From the NCBI GenBank assembly GCA_034434895.1, contig DAOTYI010000129.1, positions 1 through 9,568 on the forward strand: a stretch of 9,568 bases of DNA, given 5' to 3'. The notes below the pieces were generated by a model. The model searched no databases and was not told the origin of the DNA. It saw nothing but the letters and a program-made list of their open reading frames with translations. Made by a program: the position numbers and the translations under genes. The DNA is from DAOTXL01 sp034434895. GTDB taxonomy: Bacteria; Chloroflexota; Anaerolineae; JAAYZQ01. The first letter of the stretch is position 1; every line of letters begins with the position of its first letter. Positions 1-5,925 of the stretch are shown piece after piece.

Positions 1-3
1 GAT

Positions 4-82
4 GACACGGATTTCACGGATGAACACGGATGATCGAAGGTAAAATCCGTGTTGATCCGTCTCATCCGTGTTTATCCGTGTC
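4..82. repeat. Periodic ACGGAT/ATCCGT inverted-repeat element
   Basis: Three copies of ACGGAT start at 7, 16 and 26, followed by four copies of the complement ATCCGT starting at 45, 55, 64 and 74. Copies are therefore spaced 9-10 bp, close to one helical turn, and orientation flips at about 35-44. The outer ends form a 9 bp terminal inverted repeat (GACACGGAT at 4-12, ATCCGTGTC at 74-82). There is no reading frame of interest. It looks like a dispersed intergenic repeat of the kind I associate with Chloroflexota genomes; its function is unknown to me. It lies about 120 bp upstream of the kinase start. Confidence 0.75.
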
Positions 83-130
83 CCATCAGGGGTCAACCTG
101 TTATGAACCATCCCCCGGTGGACAGGAAAA

Positions 131-166
131 TTCAGAGCACGCAGAGGGCACGGAGATTCTTTGTCT
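131..166. repeat. Degenerate CRGAG-type periodic repeat remnant
   Basis: Short purine-rich units (CAGAGCACG, CAGAGGGCACGGAGA) repeat at about 9-11 bp. This resembles other dispersed periodic repeats such as the element at 4-82, but it is short and degenerate. It may be a remnant. The rest of 83-199 holds no convincing promoter or gene. Confidence 0.3.
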
Positions 167-186
167 GCTTCCGGCTGGTCCGGATT

Positions 187-194
187 AGGGAGAA
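187..194 (+). promoter_or_regulatory. Ribosome binding site choosing the kinase start
   Basis: AGGGAGAA ends five bases before the ATG at 200 (a second ATG is at 203). This favours 200/203 over the longer TTG start at 161, which lies in the repeat-like stretch and has no Shine-Dalgarno. The 13 extra residues from 161 also look unlike a conserved N-terminus. Confidence 0.6.
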
Positions 195-199
195 GCGGT

Positions 200-3100
200 A
201 TGATGTCTGACAAACGTTTGCGACGGCGGGGGCTGGCTGTCCGGCTTACACTGGCCTTTGTGTCACTGGCCGGCACGCTGCTGCTGGTTATGGGCCTGGT
301 GCTCACCTCTGTCAGCTACAACGCGCTGATGCAGCAGATTGCCTTTCGTCAGCAAAAGACGGCCGATGAGGCGGCGCTGCTCATCTCCACCTATTTGGCC
401 CAGGCCCGGGATAAGCTCTACACCTATGGGGAGGTCAGTGCTCTGGGTGGTTTGCTGCTGCGGAGCATGGAGATTCAGCAGAAGGAACTGCGCGCCCTGA
501 TGAACAGGCAGCGTGACCTGTTTGAGGAACTCACCCTGACCGACGACCAGGGTCACGAGCTGGCCAGGGTCTCTCAGTTTTACACCTTTCTCCTGTCAGA
601 TCTGGGCTCCCGGGCCGACTCTCCTGCCTTTCAGCAGGCCATCCAGGGCCAGACCTATGTCGAGCGGGAGATCCATCTCTCCCCTTACAGCTCCCTGCCG
701 GTGGTCACGATGGCGGTGCCCATTGTGGGGCGCGACCGGAATGGGGTGCTCATGGCCGAGGTGAGTGTCAGGGGGATGTGGGAGGCCATAGCCCAGGTGG
801 AGGTGGGGCGGACAGGCTATGCCTACCTGGCCGACGTTGACAATGGCCGGTTGCTGGCCCACTCGGACCTCTCCCGCTATCTGGCGCTTCAGAACCGGAG
901 CCTGGAAACAGTCCCGATTGTGCGCCAGTTGAAGGCCAACCAGACAACGGCAGGAAGTCCATATCGCGGTCTGGAGGGAGAACGGGTCATCGGCACGGCT
1001 GCCCCGGTTTCCGGCACCCCCTGGACCCTGATCGTCGAACTGCCCACGGCCGAAGGGCTGGCCGGTGTGCGACAGATGCTGATTCTGCTGGGCGTGTTGC
1101 TTGTCGCCGGCATGGTCGTGGCCGGAAGCATGAGCCTGATCCTGCCCCGGCGGATTGTCCGGCCGCTCCTGGCGTTGCAAGAAGGGGCGCGGCGGCTGGG
1201 GGCCGGGCAGTTGGATCAGGTCATTGACCTGCGGACCGGCGACGAGTTCCAGGACCTGGCTATGGCTTTCAATGACATGGCTGCCAGCCTGAAAGCCTCC
1301 TACGCTGAACTGGAGCGCTGGGGACGAGAGCTGGAGGACAGGGTCGAGGAGCGCACCCACGAACTGGCTGAAGCCACGCGGCGTATGGAACGCCGCACGA
1401 TCCAGCTTCAGACCAACGCCGAGGTGGCCCGGGCGATTGCTTCGGTCCGAGACCTGGAGCAGTTGCTGCCGCAGATTGTGCACCTCATCTCCGACCGATT
1501 CGGCTGGTATCACACCGGCATCTTTCTGGTAGACGAGATGGGCGAGTATGCCGTGCTCCAGGCGGCCAGCAGTGAGGGCGGCCAGCGGATGCTGGCCCGC
1601 GGCCACCGGCTGAAGGTAGGCGAGATGGGCATTGTCGGCTATGTGGCCGCCACTGGCCGGCCGCGCATCGCTCTGGACGTGGGGGCCGATGCGGTGTACT
1701 TTGACAACCCCGACCTGCCTCATACCCGCTCCGAGATGGCCCTGCCGCTGAAGGTGGGCGGTCAGGTCATCGGCGTGCTGGATGTGCAGAGCTCTGAGCC
1801 GGCTGCCTACGACGATGAGGATATGGCTCTGTTGAGCATCCTGGCCGACCAGGTGGCCATCGCCATCCAGAACGCCCGGCTCTTCGAGCAAAGCCAGAAG
1901 GCGCTGGCCGAGATCCAGGCCGTGCAACGCCGCTATGTGCGGCAGGAATGGAGCCGGGTGGTCCAGGAGCGACGTGAACTGGCCTACGAATACCGGCGGA
2001 GCGGGGTTCCTCCCCTGGCCGAACCCTGGCCGCCTGAGGCGCTCCGGGCGCTGGCCGAGGACAAACCGGTGGTCTTTCCCGAACCCACCCCCTCCCTCGG
2101 CTCAGGCCGGGGAGGGAATGGGCGCGGAAGCCCGACGGTGCAGGCGGCCCTGGCCGCGCCCATCAAACTGCGCGACCAGACAATCGGTGTTCTGGACCTG
2201 CAAGAAACCGACAGACGTCGTCTGTGGACCGATGATGAGATCGCCCTGGTGCAGACCATCAGCGACCAGGTGGCCCTGGCCCTGGAAAACGCCCGCCTGT
2301 TCGAGGAAACCAGCCGCCGCGCCGAGCAACTGGCCACCCTCAACCGCATCGGCCTGAGCCTTGCCTCCGGCCTGGAATTGGAGCAGGTGCTCCAGACCTT
2401 GTACGAGCAATGCCGCCAGATCCTGACCGCCGATACCTTTTACGTGGCCCTGTACGACGAGAACACCGGTTTGATCGAGTTCCCCCTGCTGACCGGGGTG
2501 GATGGCCTACGCCAGGTTGAGCCGCTGGACATCCACCATAATCCGGGCATCACCGGCTATATCATCCAGACCGGCCAGCCGCTCCATGTGCCGGACCTGC
2601 ACCACCTGCCGGCCGATGCCCCTTTTCGGGCCATCCCCATCAGCGAGCATCCGAGCCGCTCGTTCCTGGGTGTGCCCTTAACCGTCCGCGGCCAGGTGAT
2701 CGGTGTGCTTTCGGTCCAGGGGCGTGAGCCCAACCTCTACACCGACCAGGATGTGGAACTGCTGGCGACTATTGCGGCTCAGGCTTCGATTGCCATCGAA
2801 AACGCCCGCGCCTTCGAGCGCCTGGTGCAGACCGCCGAACAGTTGCGTGAAGTAGACCGGCTCAAGACCCAGTTCCTGGCCAACATGTCCCACGAGTTGC
2901 GGACCCCGCTCAACTCGATCATCGGCTTCTCGCGGGTGATGCTCAAGGGCATTGACGGACCGCTGACCGAGCTTCAGGAGGCGGACCTGAACTCTATCTA
3001 CAACAGCGGGCAGCACCTGTTGGGCCTGATCAACAGCATCCTCGACATGTCCAAGATCGAGGCCGGCAAGATGGACCTCACCTTCGAGGAGGTCGCCTTA

Positions 3101-3952
3101 CACCCGATTATAGACAGCGTGCTGTCGGTCGCCAGGGCGCTGATCAAGGACCGACCCATCGAATTGCGGGTTGAGGTGCCGGAGGAGCTGCCGACGGTGT
3201 GGGCCGATGCCCAGCGCGTGCGTCAGGTGCTGCTCAACCTGCTGTCTAACGCCGAAAAGTTCACCGAACGGGGCTACATTGAGCTGAGGGCCGAAGCCGA
3301 CCCCGAATTTGTGACCATCCATGTCACCGACACCGGCATCGGCATTGACCCCGAGGCGCAGAAACGGCTGTTCATCCCCTTCCAACAGGTGGATGCTTCA
3401 ACCACGCGACGCGCCGGCGGTACCGGTCTGGGCCTGGCCATCAGCCGGAGTTTTGTGGAGATGCATGGCGGCAAGATCTGGCTGCAGAGCGAGCCGGGCA
3501 AGGGTTCGACCTTTTCCTTTACTCTGCCCGTCTACCGCTCGCAGCTCAGGCAGGAGGGGGAGGCTCAGGAGGTCCATCTGGACCCCGGCAAGAAGGTGGT
3601 CCTGGCCATAGATGATGATGCCGGGGTGATCACTCTGCTGAAGCGCTACCTTGAACATGACGGCTACCAGGTGGTCGGGGTGACACAATCGCGCCTGGCT
3701 CTGGAAACGGCCCGGCGGCTGGGCTCGCGGCTCAACGCCATTACCCTGGATGTGGTGATGCCCAGCCCGGATGGCTGGCAGGTGTTGCGCTCCCTGAAGG
3801 AGGACCCGCTCACCCGGGACATCCCGGTCATCCTGTGCAGTATCGTGGAGGGCCTGGAGCAGGGCTTGAGCCTGGGGGCGGCAGCCTGCCTGCAGAAACC
3901 GGTCACCCGTGACGATCTGTTGGAGGTGCTGAGAAGGGTTGCCCGCGAGTAG
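200..3952 (+). CDS. Hybrid sensor histidine kinase (Cache-HAMP-GAFx3-HisKA-HATPase-REC)
   Basis: A 1250-residue inner-membrane hybrid histidine kinase. Order, with approximate residues: positively charged N-terminus; TM1 14-38; extracytoplasmic Cache-like sensor 40-285; TM2 293-314; HAMP 315-364 with a coiled coil after it; GAF1 417-564; a GAF unit with an atypical N-terminal half 579-706; GAF3 710-874. The first, second and third GAF units end in similar helices (IAIQNARLFEQ, LALENARLFEE, IAIENARAFER), suggesting duplication. HisKA has the H-box SHELRTP with H898. The ATPase has N1017 (N-box), DTGIGI from 1044 and GGTGLGLAIS from 1073. The C-terminal receiver has acidic D1138-D1140, phosphoacceptor D1184 (LDVVMP) and K1233. 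All catalytic residues are present, so kinase and receiver should be active. The ligand cannot be read from sequence. No HPt or DNA-binding output domain is encoded. The nearest candidate partner is the receiver on the downstream enzyme. GAF2 carries a Gly-rich, palindrome-coded insert near 628-646. Confidence 0.93.
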   Translation: MMSDKRLRRRGLAVRLTLAFVSLAGTLLLVMGLVLTSVSYNALMQQIAFRQQKTADEAALLISTYLAQARDKLYTYGEVSALGGLLLRSMEIQQKELRALMNRQRDLFEELTLTDDQGHELARVSQFYTFLLSDLGSRADSPAFQQAIQGQTYVEREIHLSPYSSLPVVTMAVPIVGRDRNGVLMAEVSVRGMWEAIAQVEVGRTGYAYLADVDNGRLLAHSDLSRYLALQNRSLETVPIVRQLKANQTTAGSPYRGLEGERVIGTAAPVSGTPWTLIVELPTAEGLAGVRQMLILLGVLLVAGMVVAGSMSLILPRRIVRPLLALQEGARRLGAGQLDQVIDLRTGDEFQDLAMAFNDMAASLKASYAELERWGRELEDRVEERTHELAEATRRMERRTIQLQTNAEVARAIASVRDLEQLLPQIVHLISDRFGWYHTGIFLVDEMGEYAVLQAASSEGGQRMLARGHRLKVGEMGIVGYVAATGRPRIALDVGADAVYFDNPDLPHTRSEMALPLKVGGQVIGVLDVQSSEPAAYDDEDMALLSILADQVAIAIQNARLFEQSQKALAEIQAVQRRYVRQEWSRVVQERRELAYEYRRSGVPPLAEPWPPEALRALAEDKPVVFPEPTPSLGSGRGGNGRGSPTVQAALAAPIKLRDQTIGVLDLQETDRRRLWTDDEIALVQTISDQVALALENARLFEETSRRAEQLATLNRIGLSLASGLELEQVLQTLYEQCRQILTADTFYVALYDENTGLIEFPLLTGVDGLRQVEPLDIHHNPGITGYIIQTGQPLHVPDLHHLPADAPFRAIPISEHPSRSFLGVPLTVRGQVIGVLSVQGREPNLYTDQDVELLATIAAQASIAIENARAFERLVQTAEQLREVDRLKTQFLANMSHELRTPLNSIIGFSRVMLKGIDGPLTELQEADLNSIYNSGQHLLGLINSILDMSKIEAGKMDLTFEEVALHPIIDSVLSVARALIKDRPIELRVEVPEELPTVWADAQRVRQVLLNLLSNAEKFTERGYIELRAEADPEFVTIHVTDTGIGIDPEAQKRLFIPFQQVDASTTRRAGGTGLGLAISRSFVEMHGGKIWLQSEPGKGSTFSFTLPVYRSQLRQEGEAQEVHLDPGKKVVLAIDDDAGVITLLKRYLEHDGYQVVGVTQSRLALETARRLGSRLNAITLDVVMPSPDGWQVLRSLKEDPLTRDIPVILCSIVEGLEQGLSLGAAACLQKPVTRDDLLEVLRRVARE
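2089..2117. repeat. GC-rich palindrome inside the kinase GAF2 coding sequence
   Basis: CCCTCCC at 2090-2096 is the complement of GGGAGGG at 2110-2116, with a 13-base spacer, and lies within the kinase reading frame. It encodes part of a Pro/Gly/Arg-rich stretch (TPSLGSGRGGNGRGSP) joining two recognisable GAF-like segments. I infer a small in-frame insertion of a palindromic repeat, or simply expansion of a loop; the reading frame is intact. Confidence 0.4.
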
Positions 3953-3954
3953 GC

Positions 3955-3971
3955 GGTGACTGAAAGTCACC
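3955..3971. other. Small hairpin directly after the kinase stop
   Basis: GGTGAC and GTCACC pair as a 6 bp stem with a TGAAA loop, three bases after the TAG stop. There is no T-tract, so it is not a clear terminator. It is the first of four hairpins in the gap between the two plus-strand genes. Confidence 0.4.
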
Positions 3972-3972
3972 C

Positions 3973-4070
3973 GTTGGGGCCTGTGGCCGGTGGTCGGCCT
4001 GCGCCGACCTTTCTGGTGATGCACACCTGAAAAGTGTCGGCGGAGGCCGACACCTGGCCAAGTGCCCAGG
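3973..4070. repeat. MITE-like imperfect inverted repeat with two internal hairpins
   Basis: The left arm holds the hairpin at 3992-4009. The right arm holds GTGTCGGC/GCCGACAC with a GGAG loop at 4034-4053 (8 bp stem). Read from opposite strands, the two arms are near copies: both run GTCGGCCT, then CGCCGAC, then a short T-rich run and (C/A)(T/A)GG. Weaker similarity continues outward (GGCCGGTGG against GGCCAGGTG). No open reading frame is seen. It fits a short non-autonomous or REP-like palindromic element; the exact ends are uncertain. Confidence 0.5.
3992..4014 (+). terminator. Possible weak intrinsic terminator of the kinase gene
   Basis: GGTCGGC and GCCGACC form a perfect 7 bp GC-rich stem with a CTGC loop (3992-4009), followed by TTTCT. 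The stem is good but the T-tract is short and interrupted. It may attenuate rather than end transcription, leaving the downstream gene partly co-transcribed. It is also one arm of the larger inverted element at 3973-4070, so a repeat origin is equally likely. Confidence 0.35.
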
Positions 4071-4073
4071 GAG

Positions 4074-4089
4074 GGCGATTTCAATCGCC
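4074..4089. repeat. Near-perfect palindrome GGCGATT-TC-AATCGCC
   Basis: A 7 bp inverted repeat separated by two bases, 32 bp before the ATG at 4122 and 11 bp before the alternative GTG at 4101. It may be a short dispersed repeat or an operator-like dyad. Its closeness to the start makes an effect on transcription or translation initiation possible, but nothing in the sequence proves it. Confidence 0.45.
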
Positions 4090-4114
4090 TGTAGTTACAC
4101 GTGACCCATGAGGC

Positions 4115-4120
4115 AGGAGG
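4115..4120 (+). promoter_or_regulatory. AGGAGG Shine-Dalgarno with unusually short spacing
   Basis: A perfect AGGAGG ends only one base before the ATG at 4122, closer than the usual 5-9 bases. The only alternative in-frame start nearby is GTG at 4101, which lies upstream of this site and has no Shine-Dalgarno. There is no ATG, GTG or TTG just downstream before the zinc-ribbon cysteines. I keep the ATG but the start is not secure. Confidence 0.4.
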
Positions 4121-4121
4121 T

Positions 4122-5822
4122 ATGACACAGAATAAACCGATCTGGACCGAATGCCCGGCCTGCCGCTACCGTGAACCGCTGAGGCGGCCGTTGCTGGCCT
4201 GCCCGGTGTGCGGTAGCGAGTGGCTGGATGCGCGATACGACTATGAGGCGCTCCGCGAGCGGTTGCCTGACCTGCTGGCCAGGCGGCCGTTCAGCATGTG
4301 GCGCTACTGGGAACTGCTCCCCCTCCAGGATCCGGCCAATATTCTGACCTTGGGTGAGGGGGGCACCCCATTGTTGCACGCCGTCAACCTGGGGATGATG
4401 CTCGGCCGGCCCTACATCTTGATCAAAGATGAGCGCCAGGGGCCGACCGGCTCGTTCAAAGACCGGCAGGCGGCGCTGGCTATCTCGGTGATGAAGGAAC
4501 AGGGGATCACCGAGGCGGTGGTGGCTTCGACAGGCAATGTGGCCATCTCCTATTCGGCCTATTCGGCCCTGGCCGGCATCAAACTGTGGACCTTTCTCAC
4601 CAGCAGCGTCCCGGCCGACAAGATGCGCGAGGTAGCCCTGTATGGCTCGGAAGTGATCAAGGTCACCGGCACCTACGACCAGACCAAGAAGGTGGCTGCC
4701 GACTTTGCCCGGCGCAAAGGGCTGCACCTGGACCAGGGGATCAAGAGCTTTGCCGCCAAAGAGAGTATGAAAACGGTGGCCTTTGAGATCGCCGAGCAAC
4801 TGGGGCAGATCTTCGATCTGGGATATTCGCCCCAACATCTAATATCCAATCTCCCATATCCGAAATTCAGAGCGCCCGACTGGTACGTGCAGGCTGTAAG
4901 CGGTGGCCTGGGGCCGGTAGGGGTGTGGAAGGGCTTCAAGGAACTGTACGACATGGGCCTGGTGGACCGCCTGCCCAAACTGGCCTGCATCCAGGCTGCC
5001 GGCTGTGCGCCGATGGTCCATTCCTTCCGCAAGGGCCTGGAGGTGGCCGAGCCGGTGGTGAACCCTCAGACGGTCATTACTACCGTTGCGACCGGCTACC
5101 CGGGCCTGGCCTATACCTATCTGCGCCGGGTGATCGCCGAATATGGGGGCGTCTTTGAAGCAGTCGGTGACGAGGAGGCATTCCGGGCCATGCACGTCAT
5201 GGCCAAGATGGATGGCCTGTCCATGGAACCGGCCGCCGGCCTGGCCTTCGCCGGCCTGTTCAAACTGGTCAGCAACGGCACCATCCGGCCGGACGATGTA
5301 GTGGTGGTCAACTGCTCCGGCCACACCTTCCCCGTGGAAAAGTTCCTGCTGGGCGATGCCTGGGAGCGGAGCCTGGATGTTTCCCAGGCCGGGCGGATCG
5401 AGGGCACCGAGGAGGGGCTGCTCACCTCGCTGGACAAGCTGGACACCCGGGTACAGAGCGTGGCCATCGTCGAGGACGACCCTGACGCCCGGCGATTACT
5501 GCGCCGCGTGCTCCAGGCCCGGGGCAACTATCAGATCTTTGAGGCTACAGGGGGATGTGAGGGGATTGACATCATTCGGGAGCAGCGCCCTGACCTGGTG
5601 TTGCTGGACCTGATGATGCCGGACGTGGACGGCTTTGAGGTGCTGGAGGCGATCAAGAAGGATGAAACTCTGGCCGACACGCGCATTATCGTCATCACCG
5701 CCAAGACCCTCACCGCCGGCGAGCGCCGCCGCCTGAGCGGTCAGATCGAGGCGCTGCTGCAAAAAGGCTCCTTCCTGGACGATGACCTGTTGGAGGAGAT
5801 CCTGACGACGTTAAAGACATAA
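4122..5822 (+). CDS. Threonine-synthase-like PLP enzyme fused to a receiver domain
   Basis: A 566-residue fusion. Residues 9-31 are a four-cysteine zinc-ribbon-like segment (C11, C14, C27, C30). Residues about 60-425 are a fold-type II PLP enzyme of the threonine synthase family, which makes threonine from O-phosphohomoserine. It has the PLP lysine K113 in GSFKDRQ, cofactor loop S136-TGN, phosphate-loop-like VSGGLGP (259-265) and C-terminal SGHT (399-402). Residues about 445-565 are a CheY-like receiver: E451-D452-D453, phosphoacceptor D496 in LLDLMMPDVDGFE, and K548. Thus both halves keep their key residues, and a roughly 20-residue linker joins them. Threonine synthases normally end after the PLP domain. 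The receiver suggests phosphorylation-dependent control or localisation, probably by the kinase upstream (inference). Residues about 229-249 look like an inserted repeat. A related PLP activity is possible, because the VSGGLGP loop differs from the GNAGN type; thrC is therefore not assigned. Start is GTG 4101 or ATG 4122. Confidence 0.9.
   Translation: MTQNKPIWTECPACRYREPLRRPLLACPVCGSEWLDARYDYEALRERLPDLLARRPFSMWRYWELLPLQDPANILTLGEGGTPLLHAVNLGMMLGRPYILIKDERQGPTGSFKDRQAALAISVMKEQGITEAVVASTGNVAISYSAYSALAGIKLWTFLTSSVPADKMREVALYGSEVIKVTGTYDQTKKVAADFARRKGLHLDQGIKSFAAKESMKTVAFEIAEQLGQIFDLGYSPQHLISNLPYPKFRAPDWYVQAVSGGLGPVGVWKGFKELYDMGLVDRLPKLACIQAAGCAPMVHSFRKGLEVAEPVVNPQTVITTVATGYPGLAYTYLRRVIAEYGGVFEAVGDEEAFRAMHVMAKMDGLSMEPAAGLAFAGLFKLVSNGTIRPDDVVVVNCSGHTFPVEKFLLGDAWERSLDVSQAGRIEGTEEGLLTSLDKLDTRVQSVAIVEDDPDARRLLRRVLQARGNYQIFEATGGCEGIDIIREQRPDLVLLDLMMPDVDGFEVLEAIKKDETLADTRIIVITAKTLTAGERRRLSGQIEALLQKGSFLDDDLLEEILTTLKT
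4809..4868. repeat. AT-richer repeat-like insert within the PLP enzyme gene
   Basis: These 60 bases are 42% GC (25 of 60), clearly lower than the flanking coding sequence. They contain GGATATT (4821-4827) complementary to AATATCC (4841-4847), and a second ATATCC at 4856-4861. On the minus strand they read as short GGATAT/GGAGATT/GGATATT units at 7-14 bp spacing. They encode about 20 residues rich in L, S, P, N and Y, placed between EIAEQLG and RAPDWYVQAVSGG, which I would expect to be nearly adjacent in homologues. The frame is preserved. I infer an intergenic-type repeat inserted in frame. Confidence 0.55.
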
Positions 5823-5870
5823 AACATACACGATCAGGGTGCCGGGCATCTACAACCGTCGGTCTTTTAT

Positions 5871-5913
5871 TCGTTTCCTTCGTGTTCCTTTGTGGCCTTT
5901 GTGTCTTTGTGGT
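5871..5913. repeat. CTTTGTG-type periodic repeat between convergent genes
   Basis: Units CCTTCGTG (5877), CCTTTGTG (5887), CCTTTGTG (5896) and TCTTTGTG (5904) recur every 8-10 bp. It lies in the 103 bp gap where the plus-strand enzyme gene and the minus-strand transporter gene end. No stem with a T-tract is visible, so I cannot call a terminator here. It is similar in style, but not in sequence, to the element at 4-82. Confidence 0.6.
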
Positions 5914-5925
5914 ACGCTTTTCAGA

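Noticed and set aside
4..82. CRISPR array
   Set aside because: Units are about 6 bp with 3-4 bp gaps and flip orientation. There are no 25-40 bp repeats with unique spacers.
101..106. TTATGA as a -10 box for the kinase
   Set aside because: No acceptable -35 box lies 16-18 bp upstream, and the leader would be long.
161..199. Upstream TTG start for the kinase
   Set aside because: There is no Shine-Dalgarno, and it lies next to repeat-like DNA. AGGGAGAA before the ATG at 200 is a better start signal.
596..1927. Long minus-strand open frame of 443 codons opposite the kinase
   Set aside because: It lies fully antisense to conserved Cache, HAMP and GAF coding sequence. Its product is rich in H, Q, G and L with no domain order, as expected from the reverse of GC-rich codons.
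3398..4084. Minus-strand open frame of 228 codons across the kinase end and the gap
   Set aside because: It runs through the hairpin element and is antisense to the HATPase and receiver. It has no family resemblance and no Shine-Dalgarno.
4095..4838. Minus-strand open frame opposite the PLP enzyme
   Set aside because: It is antisense to conserved PLP-binding motifs, so it is a shadow frame.
5823..5925. Terminator between the convergent genes
   Set aside because: No GC-rich stem followed by a T-tract on either strand; only periodic CTTTGTG repeats are seen.
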